Below are positions 9,880 through 17,549 of a DNA stretch of 64,000 nucleotides, piece by piece. The translations under genes were made by a program, and so were the position numbers. The notes beneath the pieces were generated by a model, which did not search any database, had not been told where the DNA came from, and saw only the letters and a program-made list of their open reading frames with translations. Positions within the stretch are counted from its first letter, which is position 1. Every line of letters starts with the position of its first letter. This stretch comes from Pseudomonas rhodesiae (GTDB lineage: Bacteria > Pseudomonadota > Gammaproteobacteria > Pseudomonadales > Pseudomonadaceae): positions 434,001 through 498,000 of the forward strand of contig NZ_VFEU01000001.1 in NCBI RefSeq assembly GCF_007858255.1, written 5' to 3'.

Positions 9880-9899
9880 ACCTGTCAGAATTAACAGGT
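9880..9899 (-). promoter_or_regulatory. lux/las-box-like operator upstream of the small lipoprotein
   Basis: Read on the minus strand, the site is ACCTGTTAATTCTGACAGGT. It is a 20-bp imperfect palindrome with the ACCTGT/ACAGGT ends of LuxR-type operators, and close to the LasR site of lasB as I remember it. Exactly 21 bases downstream is TTGAAT, a plausible -10 box. That geometry would put the palindrome over the -35 region, as in LuxR-activated promoters. The same box and spacing recur at 10541-10560. No LuxR/LuxI pair lies in the window, so the binder is unknown. Confidence 0.55.
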
Positions 9900-9925
9900 T
9901 GGGTGGTTTCTAATACGTGGATGGG

Positions 9926-10036
9926 TTACAGCTGCGACGCTTGCAGAACTTCGATACCGGTATCTCTACTCAGTTGAATAGCGGCTGTTACCACCTTCAG
10001 GCTCAGCAGCTTGTTAAGTTGTTGCCTACTGGACAA
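9926..10036 (-). CDS. Possible 36-residue ORF downstream of the small exported protein
   Basis: A frame from TTG (10036) to TAA (9926) overlaps the end of the upstream small exported-protein gene and encodes about 36 residues (including QQLNKLLSLKVVTAAIQLSR). The predicted chain is amphipathic and has no signal peptide. The overlap is compatible with coupled translation, but no Shine-Dalgarno is visible and the start is a TTG. It may be a small partner protein, a remnant of a longer gene, or chance. The lux-box-like site of the next gene begins 27 bases beyond its stop. Confidence 0.25.
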   Translation of the reverse strand: MSSRQQLNKLLSLKVVTAAIQLSRDTGIEVLQASQL

Positions 10037-10457
10037 TCAGGCAATAGCTAGCTTTTTTGCACGCTCCACTTTGTGGGGTCAACGTGACGAACTTGATGGC
10101 AGCATCCTTGGTGGCGGGTGTCAGGCTGATAACCCCTTGGTTCAAGTCCAGGCTCAGTTTCTGTTCCGGATCTTTATCGGAGCTTAAATCGGAACTTTTT
10201 TGTTTTGACGGTAACGTCTGCTGCTTCATTTTTGCCTGAGTTAAGTAAATCGGGAAATTGCTGTTGTTCCAGACCTCAACCGAGGAAAGTGAAAGCTCGA
10301 CGGAGGGGCCTGCACCTACAGCGGGCGCTTGGACGGGGGGGATAAATATTTGCCCTGACGGCGCACTCTCAGGGTTGCTTTCTGCGTCTGCCATGACGGG
10401 GTGCGTCCAGATGGCGATTAGTGCGATAGCAATGCCGAAGGGAGGATTGATGCTCAT
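10026..10457 (-). CDS. Small exported protein of unknown function
   Basis: A 143-residue protein I do not recognise. The ATG at 10457 is chosen because AAGGA lies eight bases upstream and the product then begins with a signal peptide (FGIAIALIAIWTHPVMADA, predicted cleavage after ADA). The mature part is Pro/Ser-rich, then has a charged Lys/Asp/Ser stretch. It ends with two Cys and CLIVQ, a tail shared with the neighbouring lipoprotein pseudogene. The gene is visibly A+T-richer than its flanks. It sits under the second lux-box-like palindrome, so cell-density control is a reasonable guess. It could be a secreted or periplasmic accessory protein. Confidence 0.7.
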   Translation of the reverse strand: MSINPPFGIAIALIAIWTHPVMADAESNPESAPSGQIFIPPVQAPAVGAGPSVELSLSSVEVWNNSNFPIYLTQAKMKQQTLPSKQKSSDLSSDKDPEQKLSLDLNQGVISLTPATKDAAIKFVTLTPQSGACKKASYCLIVQ

Positions 10458-10540
10458 GAGAGTCGTCCTTGTTCGTATTGAAACGTAGTTGCCCAAATCG
10501 GGTGTTCGCTCCAATTCAACCCCCATATTGAACCTTTGTA

Positions 10541-10560
10541 ACCTGTGAAAACTAACAGGT
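10541..10560 (-). promoter_or_regulatory. Second lux/las-box-like operator
   Basis: On the minus strand the site reads ACCTGTTAGTTTTCACAGGT, again with ACCTGT/ACAGGT ends. It is followed by TACAAA and, 21 bases after the box, TTGAAT. Both the box and the downstream spacing match the site at 9880-9899. It overlaps the last codons and stop of the MATE gene and lies 84 bases upstream of the start of the small exported-protein gene. Confidence 0.55.
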
Positions 10561-11901
10561 CGGATCGCCAAACCATTGGTTCTTTTTGCCCAAGCGCCAC
10601 GCGATAACCCACAAGGTGAAACTGCGCAGCGCCATAAACAGCAGGAAGCTGATCCACAACCCGTGATTGCCCAGCCCCTGCAAGACCCACGCGAACGGCA
10701 GCACGATCAATACCGTCAACAACATCCCATCGCGCATTTCCCGCGCCCGCGTGGCACCGATAAACAGCCCATCCAGCAGATAACTCCACACCGCAATCAA
10801 GGGCAGTACCGCCAGGTAAGGCAGGTAGGTGTCGGCGGTTTCGCGCACGCTGGGGATATCGGTCTGCATGGCGATAAACAGATGGCCGGCGACGGTGAAC
10901 AACAATGCAAATCCAAGGCTGGCGATCAGTGACCAGCCACCGGCCACTACCAGCGAGCGGCGCAAGGTTTGCCGGTCCCGTGCGCCGATGGCGTGACCGC
11001 ACAGTGCCTCCACCGCGTGGGCCAGGCCGTCCAGGGCGTGGGCGGTCAGCAGTAGGCCGTTGAGCAGCAGCGCATTGGCCGCCACGGTGGCGTCGCCCAG
11101 GCGCGCGCCTTGCACCGTGATCATGAAAAACACCGACTGCAACGCCAGGCTGCGGATAAAAATGTCGCGGTTGACCGCCATCAACGGGCGCCAGCTCTGC
11201 CAGCGCTTGAGGGCCGCCCAGGCGATATGCCCGGGGTAGGCGCGTAGGGCTTTTTGCGTGAGGGCCAGGCCAAGCAAGGCACCGGTCCACTCGGCGATGA
11301 CCGAGGCGCGTGCCGACCCCGCCACGCCCCACTCCAGGCCAAGCACGAACCAAAGGTTCAGGGCGATATTGACCAAGTTGGTGGTCAGCAGAATCGCCAG
11401 CGGCGCGCGGGCGTTCTGCGTGCCGAGGAACCAGCCAACCAGCGCATAGCTGGCCAGTGCAGCGGGCAGGCCGAACAGGCGGGTGTGGAAAAAATCCCGG
11501 GTCAGTTGACTCAGTTGCGCGGACGGCTGCATCCATTCCAGTGCCATATGGCTCAGGGGGATGCCCACCGTGCCCAGCAATATGGCCAGCCCAAGCGCCA
11601 GCAGCAAGCCTTGCAGCAGGATCTGTCGCAGCGCCGCGCCATCCTTGCGCCCGGCGGCCTGAGCGGCGAAACCGGTTGAGCCCATGCGCAGAAAACCCAT
11701 GGCCCAGGCCAGAAAGGTGTACAGGCTGGCACCCACGGCCACCGCGCCCAATTGGTGGGCATGCGGCAAATGGCCGATCACCATGCTGTCGACCAGGGCA
11801 ACCAACGGCACCGAGATGTTCGACAGAATCATCGGCGCAGCCAGGGCCCATACGCGGCGGTGGGTGGGGCGGTCGCGCCAGTCGGTCAGTAAGGTGGACA
11901 T
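10552..11901 (-). CDS. MATE family efflux transporter (DinF-like)
   Basis: A 449-residue multidrug and toxin extrusion family membrane protein with about twelve hydrophobic helices. It starts with the TDWRDRPTHRRVWALAAPMILSNISVPLVALVDSMVIGHL segment typical of DinF-type MATE exporters. Na+- or H+-coupled export of organic cations or metabolites is expected; the substrate is unknown. The ATG at 11901 is preferred over the upstream one at 11934 because CAAGGAG lies just before it. Its last codons overlap the lux-box-like site of the following gene. The neighbouring exported-protein genes read the same way but appear to have their own promoters. Confidence 0.9.
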   Translation of the reverse strand: MSTLLTDWRDRPTHRRVWALAAPMILSNISVPLVALVDSMVIGHLPHAHQLGAVAVGASLYTFLAWAMGFLRMGSTGFAAQAAGRKDGAALRQILLQGLLLALGLAILLGTVGIPLSHMALEWMQPSAQLSQLTRDFFHTRLFGLPAALASYALVGWFLGTQNARAPLAILLTTNLVNIALNLWFVLGLEWGVAGSARASVIAEWTGALLGLALTQKALRAYPGHIAWAALKRWQSWRPLMAVNRDIFIRSLALQSVFFMITVQGARLGDATVAANALLLNGLLLTAHALDGLAHAVEALCGHAIGARDRQTLRRSLVVAGGWSLIASLGFALLFTVAGHLFIAMQTDIPSVRETADTYLPYLAVLPLIAVWSYLLDGLFIGATRAREMRDGMLLTVLIVLPFAWVLQGLGNHGLWISFLLFMALRSFTLWVIAWRLGKKNQWFGDPTC

Positions 11902-12108
11902 GCAGGCTCCTTGGGGGAACGACATTGTAACCATCCATTAGCCATGCAGCAGAGCCAATGTGGGAGGTGGCTGTGGGATTTGGCTGGGGGTTTCAAACGG
12001 CTGCGAACCAACCCACCCTCCGTCGGTCAATGTGACCAGCACCACATCGGCCCCGCTCGGGCTGATATATAGTTCACACCCCCGGTTCCCTCTGACAACG
12101 AGTGCCCC

Positions 12109-15100
12109 ATGCTTAACAAAGGATTGTTCCTGGCCTGCGCCCTGGCCCTGCTGAGCGCCTGCGATTCTTCCGATAAACCCACTGCGCCCACCGCACCCGT
12201 AGCGACCACCAGCACCGCCCCCAAGCCGATCAAAGCGGCGGTGGATGTGGCGGCGCTCAAGCAGCGCTACGCCGGGCGTGAATTAAGCGTGGTAGACGTG
12301 TCCGAGGTGCAGTTGGACGGTGCCAGCACGCTATCGGTGAGCTTCTCCATTCCCCTGGACCCGGAGCAGAAGTTTGCCGACAAGCTGCACCTGGTCGACA
12401 GTAAGTCCGGCAAGGTCGACGGCGCCTGGGAACTCTCCGATAACCTGATGGAATTGCGCCTGCGTCACCTCGAGCCGCAGCGCAAACTGGTGCTCACCGT
12501 CGACGCCGGGCTCAAGGCCGTCAACGATAATAAACTCGCCGCCGAGTACATCGCCCGCCTGGAAACCCGCGACCTGCAAGCCACCGTCGGCTTCGCCAGT
12601 CGTGGCACCCTGCTGCCGACGCGCCTGGCCGAGGGCCTGCCGGTGATCGCGCTGAACGTCGACAAAATCGACGTCGAATTCTTCCGCATCAAGCCCGAGT
12701 CCCTGCCGTCGTTCCTGGCGCAGTGGGGGCGCAATACCAGCCTGCAAAGTTACGAGTCCCGCGAGTTGCTGCCCATGGCCGATCTGGTCTACGGCGGGCG
12801 TTTCGATTTGAACCCTGCGCGCAATACCCGCGAAACCCTGCTGCTGCCGATCGCTGGCCTCAAGCAATTGCAGCAACCGGGCGTATACCTGGCGGTGATG
12901 CGTGCGTCGGGCACTTATAACTATTCCCAACCGGCCACGCTGTTCACCCTGAGTGATATTGGCCTGTCGGTGCACCGCTACAGCAATCGCCTCGACGTTT
13001 TTACCCAGGCCCTGGAAGGCGGCAAAGCCCTGGATGACGTGGACCTGGAAGTGCTGGACGGCGATGGCCGCGTGCTGGCCGAGGGCAAGACCGAAAAGGG
13101 CGGCCACGCGCAGTTGGCGCTGCCGAAAAAAGCCCAGGTGTTGTTGGCCAAACAGGGTGAGCAGACCAGCCTGTTGCGCCTGGATAGCGCCGCGCTGGAC
13201 CTGGCCGAATTCGACATCGGCGGCCAGCCGTCCCACCCCTTGCAGTTCTTTGTGTTCGGCCCGCGCGACCTGTATCGCCCAGGGGAAACCGTGCTGCTCA
13301 ACGCCTTGCTGCGAGACAAGGACGGCAACACGGTCAAGCCGCAGCCGGTGAGCGTCGAAGTGCGTCGTCCGGATGAACAGGTCAGCCGCAAATTCGTGTG
13401 GGATGCCGACGCGTCCGGCCTCTATCAATACGCCCTGCAATTGGCCGGCGAAGCGCCGGCCGGGCGCTGGCAACTGGTGTTCGACCTGGGCGACGGCAAG
13501 CCGCAGTTGTACGAATTCCTCGTTGAAGACTTCCTGCCCGAACGCTTGGCCCTGGAACTCAAGGGCAGCGACACGCCGTTGAGCCCGGCGGACAGCCCGC
13601 AAATCCAGCTCACGGGGCGCTACCTCTACGGCGCGCCTGCCTCGGGTAACCGGGTGAGCGGCCAGGTTTATGTGCGGCCGTTGCGCGAGGCGGTCAAGTC
13701 GCTGCCGGGCTACGAGTTCGGTTCCGTCACCGAGGAGGACCTGAGCCAGGATTTCGAGATCGACGAAAACGTGCTCGACGCCAAGGGCCAGGAGGTCCTG
13801 AGCCTGGAGAGCAAGTGGGCCGAGGCCAAGTCGCCGCTGCAACTGATCGTGCAGGCCAGCCTGCATGAGTCGGGCGGGCGGCCGATCACACGGCGCCTGG
13901 TGCAACCGATCTGGCCGGCCAAGCAACTGCCGGGCCTGCGCGGGCTGTTTGACGGCAAGGAAACCAATGGCGACGGCCCGGCGGAATTCGAAGTGTTGCT
14001 GGCCAATCAGGATGGCCAGAAGCTTGCCGCGCCCAACCTCAAGGTGCGCCTGGTGCGCGAGCGCCGTGACTACTACTGGAACTACTCCGACAACGACGGC
14101 TGGAGCTACCACTACAACGAAAAATTCCTCAACCTCGACGAGCAGACCCTCAACATCAAGGCCGGTGATACCGCCAAGGTCAGCTTCCAGGTGGAGTGGG
14201 GGCCGTATCGCGTGGAGGTCGAAGACCCGCAGACCGGCTTAGTGAGCAGCCTGCGTTTCTGGGCCGGTTATCAGGCCCAGGACAATACCGAAGGCGGCGC
14301 CGTGCGCCCCGACCAGGTCAAGCTGGCGCTGGACAAACCGGCCTATGGCGATGGCGACACCGCTAACGTCACGGTCACGCCGCCGGCCGCGGGCAAGGGC
14401 TACCTGCTGGTGGAATCCGCCGAAGGGCCGCTGTGGTGGCAGGAAATCGACGTGCCGGCCGAAGGCAAAAGCTTTGCCGTGAAGCTTGATCCGAAATGGT
14501 CGCGCCATGACCTGTATGTCAGCGCCCTGGTGATTCGTCCCGGCGAGCGCAAAGCCAATATCACCCCGAAACGCGCGGTGGGCCTGCTGCACTTGCCCCT
14601 GGATCGCACCCAGCGCAAGCTCGGCGTGACCCTCAGCGCTCCGGAAAAAATGCGTCCCAAGCAGCCGCTCACGGTGAAGGTCGCCGCCCGGAATGCCGAT
14701 GGCAGCGTGCCTAAACAAGTGCATGTGCTGGTGGCAGCGGTGGACGTGGGCATCCTCAATATCACCGAATATCCGACGCCCGACCCGTACGCCAGCCTGT
14801 TCGGCCGTAAGGCTTATGGCGTGGATCAGTTCGACATCTACGGCCAGTTGATCGAAGCCGGTCAGGGCCGTCTGGCCAGCCTGGCGTTCGGCGGTGACGC
14901 GGCGTTGGCCAAAGGTGGCAAACGCCCCGACACCAGCCTGACCATCGTGGCGCTGCAAAGCGCGCCGGTGACGTTGAATGACAAGGGCGAGGGTGAAGTC
15001 AGCGTCAATATTCCTGACTTCAACGGCGAGTTGCGCCTGATGGCCCAGGCTTGGAGCGATGACCGCTACGGCATGGCCGAAGCCAAGACCGTAGTCGCCG

Positions 15101-17010
15101 CACCCCTGGTGGCCGAACTGTCGGCGCCGCGCTTCCTGGCCGGCGGCGACCAGACGAGCCTGGCGTTGGACCTGTCCAACCTGTCGGGCAAGGCGCAGAA
15201 GCTCGATGTGCAACTGAGTGCCGAAGGCCAGTTGGAACTGGTCGATGCCGGCGCGCAATCGGTCGAACTCAAGCAAGGCCAGCGCACCACGCTGCGCATC
15301 CCGGTGAAAGCCTGGGGTGGGCTGGGGCAGGGCAAGCTCAAGGTGACCGTCAATGGCCTGGACTTGCCGGGCGAACAGCTGCCGCCGTTCAGCCGCGAAT
15401 GGACGTTGGGCGTGCGCCCAGCCTACCCGGCGCTGCTCAAGCATTACCGCGCGGTGCTCAAAAGCGAACCGTGGAGCTTGCCCGTTGGCACGCTGGATCA
15501 ATTCGATGCCTCGGGGCGTGAAGCCTTGCTGAGCCTGTCGAGCCGGCCGCCGTTGAATCTGGGCGCGCAGATCAGTGCGCTCAAGGCCTATCCCTACGGT
15601 TGCCTGGAGCAGACCGCCAGCGGCCTGTATCCCTCGCTGTATGCCGATGACGCGTTGCTCAAGCGCCTGGGTATCAAGGGTGAGTCGGACGCCGAGCGCA
15701 AGCGCAAAATCGAACTGGGCATCGAACGCCTGCTGGGCATGCAGCGCTACAACGGCAGCTTTGGCCTGTGGGGTGCCGATGGCGAAGAGGAATATTGGCT
15801 GACCGCATACGTAACCGATTTCCTGCTGCGCGCCCGTGACCAGGGTTTTGCCGTACCGGCCGAGGCCCTGAAAAAAGCCAGCGAGCGCCTGCTGCGTTAT
15901 GTGCAGGAGCGCAACCTGATCGACGTCGACTACAGCGACAACGCCGACCACACCCGCTTCGCCGTGCAGGCTTATGCCGGCATGGTCCTGGCGCGTAGCC
16001 AGCAGGCGCCGTTAGGGGCGTTGCGCAGTCTGTTCGAGCGGCGCAGCGATGCGCGCTCGGGGTTGCCGTTGGTGCAGTTGGCGATTGCCCTGCAGAAAAT
16101 GGGCGACCAACCGCGTGCCGATCAAGCCTTGCTCGCCGGCCTTGCCGCACAGCGCAGTAACAAGGATTGGCTGGCCGATTACGGCAGCCCATTGCGCGAT
16201 CAGGCGATGATCCTGGCGCTGCTTGAAGAAAACGACCTAGCCAAGGGCAAGCGCGAGGAGCGGCTGTTTACCTTGTCGGATCAATTGGCGGCCAGCCCGT
16301 ATCTGTCGACCCAGGAGCGCAATTCGCTGTTCCTCGCCGGGCGTCTGGGGTTCGCGCAACCGGAAGCCAACTGGCAAGTGTCGCTTACCGGCAGCGGCGG
16401 GGTGCATGAGTTGAATAATCAGCAGTCGACACTGGCATTGGACGGCAAGCTGCTGTCCGCCGACCTGGCCCTGAGCAATCAGGGGCAGACGCCGGTGTAC
16501 CAGCAACTGACGATCTCCGGTTACCCGCAAGTCCCACCGGCACCGGGGGGCGACAACCTGAGCATCCGCCGCGAGTACCTGGGCATGAATGGCCAGCCGT
16601 TGAACCTGCGCAACCTCAACAGCGGCGATCTGGTGCTGGTGCATGTGGCAGTCAAAGCCAAGCAACGGGTGCCGGACGCTCTGGTGGTGGATTTGCTCCC
16701 CGCAGGCCTGGAGCTGGAAAACCAGAACCTGGCACAAAGCGCCGCCAGCCTGGAAAACGCCAGCAGCCAAGTGAAGGAGTGGCGTGAGTCGATGCAGAAC
16801 GCATCGCTCAAGCACCAGGAGTTCCGCGATGACCGCTACGTGGCGGCCTTGAATCTGGACAGCGATGTCACCACGCACCTGCTGTACCTGGCGCGCGCCG
16901 TAACGCCGGGCACCTATCGCGTGCCGCCGCCGCAGGTGGAGTCGATGTATCGGCCGAACTGGCAGGCGGTGGGTGAGACCCCGGCGGATCTGGTGATCAA
17001 GGGGCGCTGA
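12109..17010 (+). CDS. Bacterial alpha-2-macroglobulin lipoprotein (YfhM type)
   Basis: A 1633-residue lipoprotein. The signal peptide ends at the lipobox LLSAC (Cys18). MG-type beta-sandwich domains, bait region and thioester domain follow, as in E. coli YfhM. The thioester motif CLEQ is present at residues 1165-1168 and should form the reactive Cys-Gln bond that traps proteases. The C-terminal receptor-like domain is intact. The family is a periplasmic protease inhibitor thought to protect the envelope. It pairs with PbpC, a peptidoglycan synthase encoded next, consistent with a joint repair and defence role. A small oppositely oriented gene and a REPIN separate the two. Confidence 0.95.
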   Translation: MLNKGLFLACALALLSACDSSDKPTAPTAPVATTSTAPKPIKAAVDVAALKQRYAGRELSVVDVSEVQLDGASTLSVSFSIPLDPEQKFADKLHLVDSKSGKVDGAWELSDNLMELRLRHLEPQRKLVLTVDAGLKAVNDNKLAAEYIARLETRDLQATVGFASRGTLLPTRLAEGLPVIALNVDKIDVEFFRIKPESLPSFLAQWGRNTSLQSYESRELLPMADLVYGGRFDLNPARNTRETLLLPIAGLKQLQQPGVYLAVMRASGTYNYSQPATLFTLSDIGLSVHRYSNRLDVFTQALEGGKALDDVDLEVLDGDGRVLAEGKTEKGGHAQLALPKKAQVLLAKQGEQTSLLRLDSAALDLAEFDIGGQPSHPLQFFVFGPRDLYRPGETVLLNALLRDKDGNTVKPQPVSVEVRRPDEQVSRKFVWDADASGLYQYALQLAGEAPAGRWQLVFDLGDGKPQLYEFLVEDFLPERLALELKGSDTPLSPADSPQIQLTGRYLYGAPASGNRVSGQVYVRPLREAVKSLPGYEFGSVTEEDLSQDFEIDENVLDAKGQEVLSLESKWAEAKSPLQLIVQASLHESGGRPITRRLVQPIWPAKQLPGLRGLFDGKETNGDGPAEFEVLLANQDGQKLAAPNLKVRLVRERRDYYWNYSDNDGWSYHYNEKFLNLDEQTLNIKAGDTAKVSFQVEWGPYRVEVEDPQTGLVSSLRFWAGYQAQDNTEGGAVRPDQVKLALDKPAYGDGDTANVTVTPPAAGKGYLLVESAEGPLWWQEIDVPAEGKSFAVKLDPKWSRHDLYVSALVIRPGERKANITPKRAVGLLHLPLDRTQRKLGVTLSAPEKMRPKQPLTVKVAARNADGSVPKQVHVLVAAVDVGILNITEYPTPDPYASLFGRKAYGVDQFDIYGQLIEAGQGRLASLAFGGDAALAKGGKRPDTSLTIVALQSAPVTLNDKGEGEVSVNIPDFNGELRLMAQAWSDDRYGMAEAKTVVAAPLVAELSAPRFLAGGDQTSLALDLSNLSGKAQKLDVQLSAEGQLELVDAGAQSVELKQGQRTTLRIPVKAWGGLGQGKLKVTVNGLDLPGEQLPPFSREWTLGVRPAYPALLKHYRAVLKSEPWSLPVGTLDQFDASGREALLSLSSRPPLNLGAQISALKAYPYGCLEQTASGLYPSLYADDALLKRLGIKGESDAERKRKIELGIERLLGMQRYNGSFGLWGADGEEEYWLTAYVTDFLLRARDQGFAVPAEALKKASERLLRYVQERNLIDVDYSDNADHTRFAVQAYAGMVLARSQQAPLGALRSLFERRSDARSGLPLVQLAIALQKMGDQPRADQALLAGLAAQRSNKDWLADYGSPLRDQAMILALLEENDLAKGKREERLFTLSDQLAASPYLSTQERNSLFLAGRLGFAQPEANWQVSLTGSGGVHELNNQQSTLALDGKLLSADLALSNQGQTPVYQQLTISGYPQVPPAPGGDNLSIRREYLGMNGQPLNLRNLNSGDLVLVHVAVKAKQRVPDALVVDLLPAGLELENQNLAQSAASLENASSQVKEWRESMQNASLKHQEFRDDRYVAALNLDSDVTTHLLYLARAVTPGTYRVPPPQVESMYRPNWQAVGETPADLVIKGR

Positions 17011-17036
17011 TTTCTCAACTCGGAATCGGCGCTAAT

Positions 17037-17124
17037 GTGAGAGGGAGCTTGCTCCCGATGGCGGTGGGTCAGTTGCCAGGTGCGTTGACTGGAGCGCTGC
17101 TATCGGGGGCAAGCCCCCTCCCAC
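17037..17124. repeat. REPIN between the macroglobulin gene and the small membrane protein gene
   Basis: An inverted pair of REP sequences. The left copy is slightly divergent (GTGAGAGGGAGCTTGCTCCC); the right copy is the standard ATCGGGGGCAAGCCCCCTCC form. It begins 27 bases after the macroglobulin stop codon, in a convergent gap, a typical REP location. It could act as a 3'-end stabiliser or terminator for both flanking genes. Confidence 0.85.
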
Positions 17125-17147
17125 AGGGGGCTGTGGCGTGCTTAACG

Positions 17148-17441
17148 TTAATGCACGACCCAACTGAGCAGCCACAGGCCGAGCATCAGCCAGATGATGC
17201 CCATGATGATCGACGCCCGCATAAAGGCGCGTACGGCCGAGTAGAGCAGCATCAGGCCGATGATCAGGGTGATGATGCTGATGATCGAAGTGTCCATGCC
17301 CAAGGTGCGGGACAGACCTTCGACGAAGTTGCTGCCGGCGTGGGTCAGGGCGCCGAACAGTCCGCTGAGGCCGTCGACGATAAAGCGGATGACGGAACCG
17401 AGCGCCTGGCCCAGCCATTCGAAGAAGCTTTCTACCTGCAT
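17148..17441 (-). CDS. Small membrane protein of unknown function
   Basis: A 97-residue protein with an amphipathic N-terminal half and two strong hydrophobic helices in the C-terminal half (SIISIITLIIGLMLLYSAV and SIIMGIIWLMLGLWLLSW). I do not recognise a named family; similar small proteins are annotated as hypothetical in Pseudomonas. It lies between the macroglobulin and pbpC genes but on the opposite strand, so it is not in their operon. The hydrophobic pattern and clean start argue that it is real. Confidence 0.75.
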   Translation of the reverse strand: MQVESFFEWLGQALGSVIRFIVDGLSGLFGALTHAGSNFVEGLSRTLGMDTSIISIITLIIGLMLLYSAVRAFMRASIIMGIIWLMLGLWLLSWVVH

Positions 17442-17549
17442 ATATGTGTCCTGATCAGAAGGTGGGCGGGTGTGTGCCTTTGGTTGTTATTGCAGCGGGC
17501 TAGTTCCCCACAAGCATAGAGGTTTGCCGGTTTGAGGTTTCGTTTATTC

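Noticed and set aside
12331..15951. Long minus-strand open frames opposite the macroglobulin gene
   Set aside because: They are shadows of a high-GC coding strand: no ribosome sites, His/Gln-rich translations and no recognisable domains, whereas the plus-strand protein has a lipobox and the CLEQ thioester.
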